A stretch of 10,378 nucleotides of DNA from the NCBI GenBank assembly GCA_046723645.1, contig JBKOUY010000034.1, forward strand, positions 1-10,378. The letters are read 5' to 3'. How positions within the stretch are numbered: position 1 is the first letter of the stretch; every line of letters starts with the position of its first letter. The notes under the pieces were generated by a model. The model did not search any database, was not told the DNA's origin, and was given only the letters and a program-made list of their open reading frames with translations. The translations under genes were made by a program, and so were the position numbers. Positions 1 to 6,668 of the stretch are shown piece after piece. The DNA is from DASQUK01 sp046723645 (lineage in GTDB: Bacteria; Actinomycetota; Acidimicrobiia; Acidimicrobiales; VFJN01).

Positions 1-451
1 CCTCGCTCATGCCGCGCTGCATGACCAGCCGTTCCACGGCGATATCAGGCTCGACGTCGACGACGATGAGCCCCGCCAGCGGATAGCCGCGGCTCGCCTC
101 GACCAGGAGGGGCACGTCGAGCACCACGACCGCATCGGTGCCCGACAGCTCCTCCATCCGCCGCGCGATCTCGGCCCCCACCGCCGGGTGGACGATCGCG
201 TTCAGGTCCTCGAGCGCCTGCGGGTCGGCGAACACGATCTCGGCGACGGCCGCACGATCGAGCGTGCCGTCGGCGGCGACGATCCCCGGCCCGAACCGCT
301 CGACCATCGCGGTGAACACCGGCGTGCCCGGCCGCTGCTGGTCGCGGACCACGGCGTCGGCGTCGACGACCACCGCGCCCTTGGCGGCCAGGAGCTCCGA
401 CACCGTCGACTTGCCCGACCCGATGCCCCCTGTCAGCCCGACGACCAGCAC
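1..451 (-). CDS. coaE: Dephospho-CoA kinase, C-terminus cut off by window edge
   Basis: CoaE phosphorylates the 3'-hydroxyl of dephospho-CoA with ATP, the last step of coenzyme A synthesis in the cytosol. I translated the minus strand from a GTG at 451: the protein opens VLVVGLTGGIGSGKST, a P-loop with GGIGSGKS at residues 8-15. Family marks follow: the substrate-side VDAD at 29-32, LNAIVHP at 83-89 and DVPLLVE at 112-118. About 150 residues are present; the family is usually near 200, so the end of the lid and the C-terminal helices lie outside. The GTG is 23 bases after the rpsA stop with no clear Shine-Dalgarno. The reading frame stays open upstream into rpsA, but the P-loop strand fixes the start near here. 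It is probably co-transcribed with rpsA, as in mycobacteria. Confidence 0.95.
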   Translation of the reverse strand, partial: MLVVGLTGGIGSGKSTVSELLAAKGAVVVDADAVVRDQQRPGTPVFTAMVERFGPGIVAADGTLDRAAVAEIVFADPQALEDLNAIVHPAVGAEIARRMEELSGTDAVVVLDVPLLVEASRGYPLAGLIVVDVEPDIAVERLVMQRGMSE

Positions 452-474
452 GGTGGCGGACGCTAACCGCGGGC

Positions 475-1920
475 TCAGGGCTGGGGCGTCTCGGCTCCGC
501 CCTCGTCGGCCGCAGGCTCGGCCTCGGCCGGCGCGACATCAGCGGGCGCCGCCTCGGTGGGCTCGGCCACGCCGACGTTCGCACCCGCCGCGGCGTCGCT
601 GTCGACGGCCGCGGCCTCGGCCCCCTCGCGGCCCTGCTCGTAGTACTCGGCCCAGGCCTCGTCGGTCTCGGGCGAGTGCTCGACGGAGGGGCCGATGTAG
701 TTGCCCTGGTCGTCGTAGGCGTGCTCGCCGAAGTGCTCCTGGTACTCGGCGGCCACCACCCCGCCCTCGGCGGCCTGCTTGATCGACAGGCTGATCCGCC
801 GGCGTTGCAGGTCGAGGTCGATGATCTTGACCCAGAGCTCCTCGCCCGGGGTCACCACCTGCTCGGGCAGGTCGACGTGGTGGGCCGACATCTCCGAGAT
901 GTGCACCAGGCCCTCTATGCCGTCGCCCACCTGCACGAACGCGCCGAAGGGCACGAGCTTGGTGACCCGGCCGTAGACCAGCTCGCCGACGCGGTGGCTG
1001 GTGGCGAACTCCTGCCACGGGTCCTGCTGCGTCGCCTTGAGCGAGAGGCTGATGCGCTCGCGGGACAGGTCGACGTCGAGCACCTGCACCTCGACCTCGT
1101 CGCCCACGGACACGACGGAGCCGGGGTGGTCGACGTGCTTCCACGACAGCTCGGACACGTGGATGAGGCCGTCCATGCCGCCGAGGTCGACGAATGCGCC
1201 GAAGTTCACGACGCTCGACACGACGCCCTTGCGCACCTCGCCGGGCTTGAGGTTGGCGAGGAAGTCCTCGCGCTGCTCGCGCTGGGTCTCCTCCAGCCAG
1301 GCCCGGCGCGACAGGACGACGTTGTTGCGGTTCTTGTCGAGCTCGATGATCTTGGCCTCGAGCGACTTGCCGACGTAGGGCTGCAGGTCCCGAACCCGGC
1401 GCAGCTCGACGAGCGAGGCCGGCAGGAAGCCGCGCAGCCCGATGTCGAGGATCAGGCCGCCCTTGACGACCTCGATGACCGGGCCGGACACGACCCCGTC
1501 CTCCTCCTTGACGCGCTCGATGTCGCCCCAGGCCCGCTCGTACTGCGCCCGCTTCTTGGACAGGACGAGGCGCCCGTCCTTGTCTTCCTTGGTCAGGACC
1601 AGGGCCTCGACCTGGTCGCCCACCTTCACGACCTCGTTGGGGTCGACGTCGTTGCGGATCGACAGCTCGCGGCTGGGGATCACGCCCTCGGACTTGTAGC
1701 CGATGTCGAGCAGTACTTCGTCGCGGTCGACGCGCACCACCGTGCCGGTGACCATTGCGCCGTCCTCGACCGACACGAGGGTGGCGTCGACGGCGTCGGC
1801 AAAGCTGCCGCTGAGGTCGTCGTCGACGATCTGGCGCGGGGTGTACCCGGACTCGGCGCTCATGTCACCATCGGTGGCGGCCGGAGCGGCGGTGGAATCG
1901 GTCGTTTGGGCGTCGGACAC
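475..1920 (-). CDS. rpsA: 30S ribosomal protein S1, four S1 domains
   Basis: S1 binds mRNA on the small ribosomal subunit and helps load it for translation. From the GTG at 1920 the product has 481 residues with four S1 (OB-fold) repeats at about 55-124, 143-205, 227-295 and 312-381, against six in E. coli; four is the actinobacterial form. Landmarks matching mycobacterial S1 are VDRDEVLLDIGYKSEGVIP (65-83), KGGLILDIGLRGFLPAS (153-169), VNFGAFVDLGG (238-248) and DDQGNYI (403-409). The last 50 residues are Ala/Glu-rich and probably disordered. The start is uncertain: GTG 1920 (VSDAQ) has only a weak purine-rich stretch (GAAGAAAG) about 13 bases upstream; ATG 1863 and an in-frame ATG 2004 are alternatives. 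It is preceded by a 125-base gap after the methyltransferase gene and followed closely by coaE. Confidence 0.96.
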   Translation of the reverse strand: MSDAQTTDSTAAPAATDGDMSAESGYTPRQIVDDDLSGSFADAVDATLVSVEDGAMVTGTVVRVDRDEVLLDIGYKSEGVIPSRELSIRNDVDPNEVVKVGDQVEALVLTKEDKDGRLVLSKKRAQYERAWGDIERVKEEDGVVSGPVIEVVKGGLILDIGLRGFLPASLVELRRVRDLQPYVGKSLEAKIIELDKNRNNVVLSRRAWLEETQREQREDFLANLKPGEVRKGVVSSVVNFGAFVDLGGMDGLIHVSELSWKHVDHPGSVVSVGDEVEVQVLDVDLSRERISLSLKATQQDPWQEFATSHRVGELVYGRVTKLVPFGAFVQVGDGIEGLVHISEMSAHHVDLPEQVVTPGEELWVKIIDLDLQRRRISLSIKQAAEGGVVAAEYQEHFGEHAYDDQGNYIGPSVEHSPETDEAWAEYYEQGREGAEAAAVDSDAAAGANVGVAEPTEAAPADVAPAEAEPAADEGGAETPQP

Positions 1921-2018
1921 GAACAGGTCGGCTTTCTTCGGGGGTCGGGATCGGCGGACTGCGGGTCCCGCCGGGGGCGGAACAGCCACGAGGGCGCGCG
2001 GCATGGCGCGTTTGGGCG

Positions 2019-2024
2019 AGGGTA
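2019..2024 (-). promoter_or_regulatory. Possible -10 element upstream of rpsA
   Basis: On the minus strand this reads TACCCT, fitting the TANNNT form of actinobacterial -10 boxes. It lies in the 125-base gap before rpsA, just after the methyltransferase stop. I see no convincing -35 box at 16-18 bases. If used, the leader to GTG 1920 would be about 90 bases. Such hexamers occur often by chance, so this is weak. Confidence 0.25.
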
Positions 2025-2045
2025 GCAGCCGGCCCCGGTGAACCG

Positions 2046-2843
2046 CTACGAGCGCGCAGCCACCATGAGGAACTCGGGCGAATCGATCGTCGGCGGGTCG
2101 GCGGCGTACGCGCCGGGCGCCACCGACCAGATCGCACGCACCGCGAGCCCCGCGCGGGCCGACAGCAGCCGAAGCTCGCGGGGCGTGAAGCACGTGGTCC
2201 ACAGCTCGGCGGGCGCGGCCACGCCGCGCTCGTCGCGGACCTCGGTGTGCTCGTGGTTGACGCCGGCGTCGGCGTCGAAGCTGTCGGTGTCCTCGAGCCA
2301 GCGCACCTGGAAGTAGGCCGAGAACCCCGACACCGCGGCGACTCCCCCGGGCCGCAGCGCTCGGGCGATTCCGGCCAGCACGGCGCCGTCGGCGTCGCGG
2401 GGCGCGGCCGGACCGCCCGCCAGACCGAAGGCGCCCTGGCACAGCGAGATGGCGGCATCGAACTCGGCGTCGAACCGCAGGTCGCGCGCGTCGGCGCGCA
2501 CAAAGCTGGCGCCGGGCGGCGCGCCCGCCCCGGCGATGTCGACGAACCGCTGGCTGATGTCGACGCCCACCACCTCCATCCCCCGCTCGGCGAGGGCGTA
2601 CGCGTGCCGGCCCGGCCCGCAGCCGACGTCGAGGACCCGCTGGCCCGGCTGGAGGCCCAGCGCGCCGACCAGGAACTCGACCTCCTGGGCCGTGCCCCGG
2701 GTGAACGAGTAGCGGAGGTAGGCGGTGCCCAGGTGGTCCGCCACCGCCTCGAACCAGTGTCCCCCACGTCTTTGAAGATCTTCCGGGGCTGTGGCCCGCA
2801 TTTTCTTCCAAGGGTGGGCCGGTTCGGCCCGGCGGTCGCTCAC
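2046..2843 (-). CDS. Class I SAM-dependent methyltransferase, substrate unknown
   Basis: A 265-residue Rossmann-fold methyltransferase; the acceptor cannot be told from sequence. Motif I is VLDVGCGPG at 70-78 (SAM-binding glycine loop), the acidic end of strand 2 is in VVGVDIS at 91-97, ADARDL at 117-122 is the adenine-side motif, FDAAISL at 128-134 fits motif IV, and ALRPGG at 162-167 is the usual turn before strand 5. There are no membrane segments or signal peptide, so it should be cytosolic. The GTG start shares GTGA with the polA stop, a 4-base overlap that suggests translational coupling. An in-frame ATG at residue 15 is a less likely start. It sits between polA and rpsA, where M. tuberculosis has no such gene. 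The small-molecule type of fold does not resemble known rRNA methyltransferases, but I cannot exclude a macromolecular target. Confidence 0.88.
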   Translation of the reverse strand: MSDRRAEPAHPWKKMRATAPEDLQRRGGHWFEAVADHLGTAYLRYSFTRGTAQEVEFLVGALGLQPGQRVLDVGCGPGRHAYALAERGMEVVGVDISQRFVDIAGAGAPPGASFVRADARDLRFDAEFDAAISLCQGAFGLAGGPAAPRDADGAVLAGIARALRPGGVAAVSGFSAYFQVRWLEDTDSFDADAGVNHEHTEVRDERGVAAPAELWTTCFTPRELRLLSARAGLAVRAIWSVAPGAYAADPPTIDSPEFLMVAARS

Positions 2844-5542
2844 CCCTTGGCGTCGGCCCAGCTGGGCCCGAACGCCAGGTTGACCTCGAGGGGCACGCTG
2901 AGCTCCACGGCGCCGGTCATGGTGTCGATGACCACCTTGGCGGCCCGGTCGTGCTCGGCCGGGGGCACGTCGAGCAGCACCTCGTCGTGCACCTGGAGGA
3001 TGAGCTGGCTGTCCATCTGCAGCTCCTCCAGCGCCGCCGTGAGCCGCACCAGCGCCACCTTGAAGATGTCGGCGGCCAGACCCTGGATCCCGGCGTTCAT
3101 GGCCTGGCGCTCGCCCGCCTGCCGGATGCGGAAGTTGGGCGACGACAGCTCCGGGATCTGGCGACGCCGCCCGAACAGCGTCTCCGTGTAGCCGCGCTCC
3201 CGGGCCTCGGCCACGGTGCGCTCCATGTACTCCTTGACCGACGGGAACGCCTCGAAGTAGGCGGCGAGGATCAGCGCTGCCTCCTCGGTGGCGATGTTGA
3301 GCCGCTGGCCCAGCCCGTAGGCCTCCATGCCGTACGCCAGGCCGTACGACACCATCTTCGCCTTGGACCGCTGGTCGATGGTGACCGCGCCCGGCTCGAC
3401 GCCGAACACGCGCGAGGCCGTCTCGGTGTGGATGTCGCGCCCCGACCGGAAGCTCTCGATGAGCCCCGGATCCTGGGCCAGGTGGGCGATGCAGCGCAGC
3501 TCGATCTGGTTGTAGTCGGCGACCAGCAGCTCGCAGCCCGGCGCCGGGACGAACGCTCGGCGGAACTCCCGCCCGATCTCGCTGCGCACTGGAATGTTGT
3601 GCAGGTTGGGCTGGTCCGACGACAGCCGCCCCGTGCGGGCGACGGTCTGGTTGAACGTGGCGTGGATGCGGCCGTCGCTGGCCACCTCGGCGAGCAGCCC
3701 GTCGCCGTAGGTCGAGCGCAGCTTCTCGACCTCCCGGTAGGCCAGCAGGTGCTCGATGATCGGATGCTGCCCGGCCAGCTTCTCCAGCGACGACGCGTCG
3801 GTGGAAAAGCCGGTCTTGGTGCGCTTCTGCGGCGTGAGCCCCAGCTTGTCGAACAGGACCTCCCGCAGCTGGGGCGTCGAGTTGACGTTGAACTCGGTGC
3901 CGGCGTCGTCGTACACCTGCTGGCGCAGGTCCTCGACCTCGGCGTTCAGCTTGTCCCGGAGCCGCCGCAGCTCGTCGGCGTCGACGCCCACGCCCGCGTG
4001 CTCCATGTGGGCCAGGACCCGCACGAGCGGCACCTCGATCTCGTCGTTGAGGGCACGCAGGGCCTGGTGGTCGAGGGCCTGCGTCAGCGGCTCGACGAGG
4101 CGGTCGACCGCGAGGGCGTAGCGGCCGGTGCGCTTCGCGGGCGACACCGTCGAACCGTCGAGGTCGAGCTGGCCCTCGGGCGCGGCGCCGTCCTCGGGCA
4201 GCTCGGCCGAGGCGTAGCGGCGCAGCACCTCGTCGAGCAGGTAGCGGGACTCGGCGGGGTCGAGCAGGTAGGCGGCGATGGCAGTGTCGATGGCCAGGCA
4301 GCGCACGTCGACGCCGATGTCGAGCAGCGACCGCATGATCGCCTTCGCCTGGTGGGCGGCGACCGGCCGCCCGCCCTCACCGGGCAGGGCCACCAGCCGC
4401 GCCAGCTCGGCGCGCACGCCGTCGTCGACGAGGAGACCGATCGGGAGCCACGCGACCGCCGCCGCCGCCGGATCGGTCACGATCGCGAGCCCCTCCAGCG
4501 GGGTGCGCCCCTCGCCACCCTCCCAGGCGGCCGCGACGGCCAGCGGCGAGCCCGCACCGCTCTCCCGCAACCGGGCCAGCAGGGCGGTCGCCTCGGCCGG
4601 CGATCCGACGACTGTCACGTCGGCCTCGAGCACCTCGGCCGGGGGCCGGCCCACGCCGAGGTCCTCGCCCAGCGCCTCGGTCAGCCGCTCGCCAAGGCTG
4701 TGGAACTCCAGGAAGTCGAACAGCCGCCGCACCTCGTCCACGTCCGGCGGGCGGCGGTCGAGCTCGTCGACGGTCACGCCGACCGGCGCGTCGCAGATCA
4801 GCTTCATGACGTCGGCGTTCTGGCGGACCTGGTCCTCGTGCTCGCCGAGGCTGGTCCGGAGCCTCGGGGTCTGCTCGTCGAGGTGCTCGAAGATGCCGTC
4901 GATGCCGCCGTAGGTGGTGACCAGCTTGGCGGCCGTCTTCTCCCCGACGCCCGGAACCCCGGGCAGGTTGTCGGAAGTGTCGCCACGCAGCGCCGCGTAC
5001 TGCAGGTAGAGCGTCGGCCGCACGCCGGTCCGCTCCTCGATGCCGGCCTCGTCGTAGAGGACGTAGTCCGACACGCCGCGCCGGTTGTAGAGCACCTTGA
5101 TGTGCGGGTCCTCGACGAGCTGGTAGACGTCCCGGTCGCCGGTGACGACGATCACGTCGAGCCCGGCGTCGCGGCCCTGGGTGGCGAGCGTGGCGATGAT
5201 GTCGTCGGCCTCGTAGCCGGGCAGCTCAAGCACCCGGATCCCCAGGGTCTCGACCACCTGGCGCACCAGCCCGATCTGCTGGCGCAGGATGTCGGGCGCC
5301 GCCTGGCGATTGGCCTTGTAGGTGTCGAGCCGCTCGTGGCGGAAGGTGGGCTCGGGCCGGTCGAACGCGACCGCCATGCGCCGGTGGCCGTGGTCGCGCA
5401 TGAGGTTGATCAGCATCGACGTGAACCCGAACACCGCGTTCGTGACCTGCCCCGACGCGGTGGACAGGTCGGTGGGTAGGGCGAAGAACGCGCGGTAGGT
5501 GAGGGAGTTCCCGTCGATCAGGATGAGGGGGTCGTCGGCCAC
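2840..5542 (-). CDS. polA: DNA polymerase I with active 5' nuclease and degenerate 3'-5' exonuclease domain
   Basis: Pol I fills gaps and removes RNA primers during lagging-strand synthesis and excision repair. The 900-residue product has three parts. Residues 1-300 are the 5' nuclease: DGN (10-12), FDRPEPTFRHE (60-70), YKANR (75-79), GYEADD (109-114), TGDRDVYQL (134-142) and GDTSDNLPGVPGVGEKTAA (187-205). Residues about 305-500 match the 3'-5' exonuclease position, but the DxE of Exo I and the Asp residues of Exo II and III are missing, so proofreading is probably lost. Residues about 510-900 are the polymerase: motif A DYNQIELR (676-683), motif B from R725 through K729, Y733 and Y737, and motif C QVHDE (850-854). 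Y733 occupies the place of E. coli F762. The start is GTG 5542; AGGAG lies 13 bases upstream, somewhat far. The stop overlaps the methyltransferase start. Confidence 0.98.
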   Translation of the reverse strand: MADDPLILIDGNSLTYRAFFALPTDLSTASGQVTNAVFGFTSMLINLMRDHGHRRMAVAFDRPEPTFRHERLDTYKANRQAAPDILRQQIGLVRQVVETLGIRVLELPGYEADDIIATLATQGRDAGLDVIVVTGDRDVYQLVEDPHIKVLYNRRGVSDYVLYDEAGIEERTGVRPTLYLQYAALRGDTSDNLPGVPGVGEKTAAKLVTTYGGIDGIFEHLDEQTPRLRTSLGEHEDQVRQNADVMKLICDAPVGVTVDELDRRPPDVDEVRRLFDFLEFHSLGERLTEALGEDLGVGRPPAEVLEADVTVVGSPAEATALLARLRESGAGSPLAVAAAWEGGEGRTPLEGLAIVTDPAAAAVAWLPIGLLVDDGVRAELARLVALPGEGGRPVAAHQAKAIMRSLLDIGVDVRCLAIDTAIAAYLLDPAESRYLLDEVLRRYASAELPEDGAAPEGQLDLDGSTVSPAKRTGRYALAVDRLVEPLTQALDHQALRALNDEIEVPLVRVLAHMEHAGVGVDADELRRLRDKLNAEVEDLRQQVYDDAGTEFNVNSTPQLREVLFDKLGLTPQKRTKTGFSTDASSLEKLAGQHPIIEHLLAYREVEKLRSTYGDGLLAEVASDGRIHATFNQTVARTGRLSSDQPNLHNIPVRSEIGREFRRAFVPAPGCELLVADYNQIELRCIAHLAQDPGLIESFRSGRDIHTETASRVFGVEPGAVTIDQRSKAKMVSYGLAYGMEAYGLGQRLNIATEEAALILAAYFEAFPSVKEYMERTVAEARERGYTETLFGRRRQIPELSSPNFRIRQAGERQAMNAGIQGLAADIFKVALVRLTAALEELQMDSQLILQVHDEVLLDVPPAEHDRAAKVVIDTMTGAVELSVPLEVNLAFGPSWADAKG

Positions 5543-5590
5543 GCACCTAGTAGTACTCCTGCCCGACCCCCACCCGCCGCCCCTGATGGT

Positions 5591-5608
5591 GTCGGTCTGA
5601 CGACCGAC
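5591..5608 (-). other. Perfect hairpin between the ANTAR regulator gene and polA
   Basis: The minus strand reads GTCGGTC, loop GTCA, GACCGAC: a 7-bp perfect stem with a 4-base loop. It lies in the 119-base gap between the pdtaR-like gene and polA. No run of T follows on the minus strand, so it is not a classical intrinsic terminator. It could be a U-less terminator, a leader structure of polA, or a protein site. The loop does not fit the AxxGxx hexaloop known for ANTAR target RNAs. Confidence 0.4.
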
Positions 5609-5661
5609 CGGCTACATCGGGCGTCACCACTTCCCTCGGCCGGGGGACGTGCGGCCCTCGG

Positions 5662-6243
5662 TCACTCCCCCGGCTTGATGTCGCCGTCGATGATGCGCTG
5701 GGCGATGGCTCGCATGGTCACCCGCTCGGACATGGCCCGGCGCTGGATGAAGCCGAACGCCTCGCTCTCCCCCATGCCCGACTCGTCCATCAGCTTGCCC
5801 TTGGCGCGGTCGACCACCTTGCGGGTCTCGAGCTGTTCCTCGAGGCTGGCGGTCTGGTCGGCCAGCGCCCGGATCTCCCGGAACCGCCCGAGCGCGACCT
5901 CGACGGCCGGCACCAGCTCGCTGCGCTCGAACGGCTTGACCAGGTACGCCAGCGCACCGGCGTCGCGAGCCTGCTCGATGAGGTCCCGCTGGCTGAACGC
6001 GGTGAGGATCAGTACCGCGGCGCGGCGCTCACCGGCGATCTCCCGGGCGGCGGCCAGGCCGTCGAGCCCGGGCATCTTGATGTCGAGGATCGCCAGGTCG
6101 GGTTCCAGCTCGCGGACCAGCTTGACCGCCTCGTCGCCGCGGCCCGTCTCGCCAACGACCTCGTAGCCCTCCTCCTCGAGGGTCTCCTTCAGGTCGAGGC
6201 GGATGATGGCCTCGTCCTCAGCGATGACGACGCGGGTAGCCAA
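5662..6243 (-). CDS. pdtaR: ANTAR-domain response regulator, PdtaR family
   Basis: A two-component response regulator that, when phosphorylated, binds RNA through its ANTAR domain and affects transcription termination or translation. The 193-residue product has a receiver domain at 1-120: acidic pocket EDE (9-11), phospho-acceptor D54 in LDIKMPG, T81, and K103 in LVKPF. A short coiled coil (about 122-140) leads to the ANTAR domain at about 133-187 (ETRKVVDRAKGKL, then the helices through MRAIAQRI). The closest known protein is M. tuberculosis PdtaR (Rv1626), which shares stretches such as TAFSQRDL, ARDAGA and YLVKPF. The start is TTG 6243, supported by AAAGGGGGA with 7 bases between the G run and the TTG. 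It follows the coiled-coil gene by 29 bases, so both are likely in one transcript. Its partner kinase PdtaS is not in the window. Gene symbol is by family resemblance. Confidence 0.94.
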   Translation of the reverse strand: MATRVVIAEDEAIIRLDLKETLEEEGYEVVGETGRGDEAVKLVRELEPDLAILDIKMPGLDGLAAAREIAGERRAAVLILTAFSQRDLIEQARDAGALAYLVKPFERSELVPAVEVALGRFREIRALADQTASLEEQLETRKVVDRAKGKLMDESGMGESEAFGFIQRRAMSERVTMRAIAQRIIDGDIKPGE

Positions 6244-6255
6244 GCTCGTTCCCCC
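6228..6255 (-). promoter_or_regulatory. Ribosome binding site fixing a TTG start for the pdtaR-like gene
   Basis: The minus strand carries AAAGGGGGA ending 6 bases before TTG 6243, the strongest Shine-Dalgarno in the window. No in-frame ATG or GTG lies close by, and the receiver-domain strand (TRVVIAED) begins immediately, so the TTG is the likely start. Confidence 0.7.
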
Positions 6256-6272
6256 TTTCGATCCGGTGTGTT

Positions 6273-6572
6273 CTAGCGTGGGCGCGATTGCGCGAGCAGC
6301 CGATCAAGCAGCTCGTCCTGGTCGCGCTCCAACTTGGCAATCTCGTCGAGCACCGCGGCGCGGTGGCGGCGCATGGCCTCGGCATGCCGCTCGGCCTGCC
6401 GGTGGTCGACGTCCGCGACGGGGGTCTCCGACACCAGGGCGCGCAGCCGAGCGTCGTCGGCGGCGTCGGCCAGGTGCGCGAGCTGCTCACCCGAGACCTC
6501 GAGCTCGGCGCGCAGCTGCTGGAGGCGCCCGGCGACCTGGCTCAGCCGCCTCTCGACCAACGACTTGGGCAT
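6273..6572 (-). CDS. Small coiled-coil protein of unknown function
   Basis: A 99-residue soluble, highly charged protein starting at ATG 6572 (MPKSLVERRL). I do not recognise a named family. Residues 4-34 and about 56-95 look like two long amphipathic helices with heptad-like Leu/Ala spacing (RRLSQVAGRLQQLRAELEV and LDEIAKLERDQDELLDRLL), joined by a segment with LRALVSETPVAD (43-54). A helical hairpin is the simplest model. There is no signal peptide, Cys, or catalytic motif. No Shine-Dalgarno precedes the ATG; instead a TAGACT hexamer ends 7 bases upstream, compatible with a leaderless transcript. Its stop lies 29 bases before the pdtaR-like TTG, so it is probably the first gene of that unit. 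A link to signalling through the ANTAR regulator is only a guess from position. The consistent codon usage and helical pattern argue for a real gene. Confidence 0.75.
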   Translation of the reverse strand: MPKSLVERRLSQVAGRLQQLRAELEVSGEQLAHLADAADDARLRALVSETPVADVDHRQAERHAEAMRRHRAAVLDEIAKLERDQDELLDRLLAQSRPR

Positions 6573-6579
6573 GAGGGCG

Positions 6580-6585
6580 AGTCTA
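6580..6585 (-). promoter_or_regulatory. Possible -10 element for the coiled-coil/pdtaR unit
   Basis: The minus strand reads TAGACT, a TANNNT-type -10 box, 7 bases before ATG 6572. Transcription would then begin at or next to the ATG, giving a leaderless mRNA, which would explain the absence of a Shine-Dalgarno. No clear -35 box is visible. Confidence 0.35.
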
Positions 6586-6668
6586 TGTGGTGGCGCTGCA
6601 ACCCCCGCGCCCGTCGCGGCGCGCGCTGTACGTGCCGTAATCCCGGGGGAATCGGCGGCCCGGACTGA

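Noticed and set aside
676..2025. A 449-codon plus-strand open frame antisense to rpsA
   Set aside because: It is the same composition effect; the rpsA domains on the minus strand account for the sequence.
1921..2811. Upstream continuation of the rpsA frame through the methyltransferase gene (778 codons in all)
   Set aside because: The added part is a low-complexity Arg/Gly-rich shadow, while the methyltransferase frame there carries clear SAM-binding motifs.
2951..5479. An 842-codon open frame on the plus strand, fully antisense to polA
   Set aside because: In GC-rich genes with G/C at third positions, stop codons are rare in the opposite frame. The translation is His/Leu/Asp/Arg-rich, has no recognisable domain, and polA explains the region completely.
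5591..5608. Hairpin as an ANTAR target site
   Set aside because: The loop is four bases (GTCA on the minus strand), not the hexaloop with A1 and G4 that ANTAR proteins recognise, and a second matching hairpin was not found.
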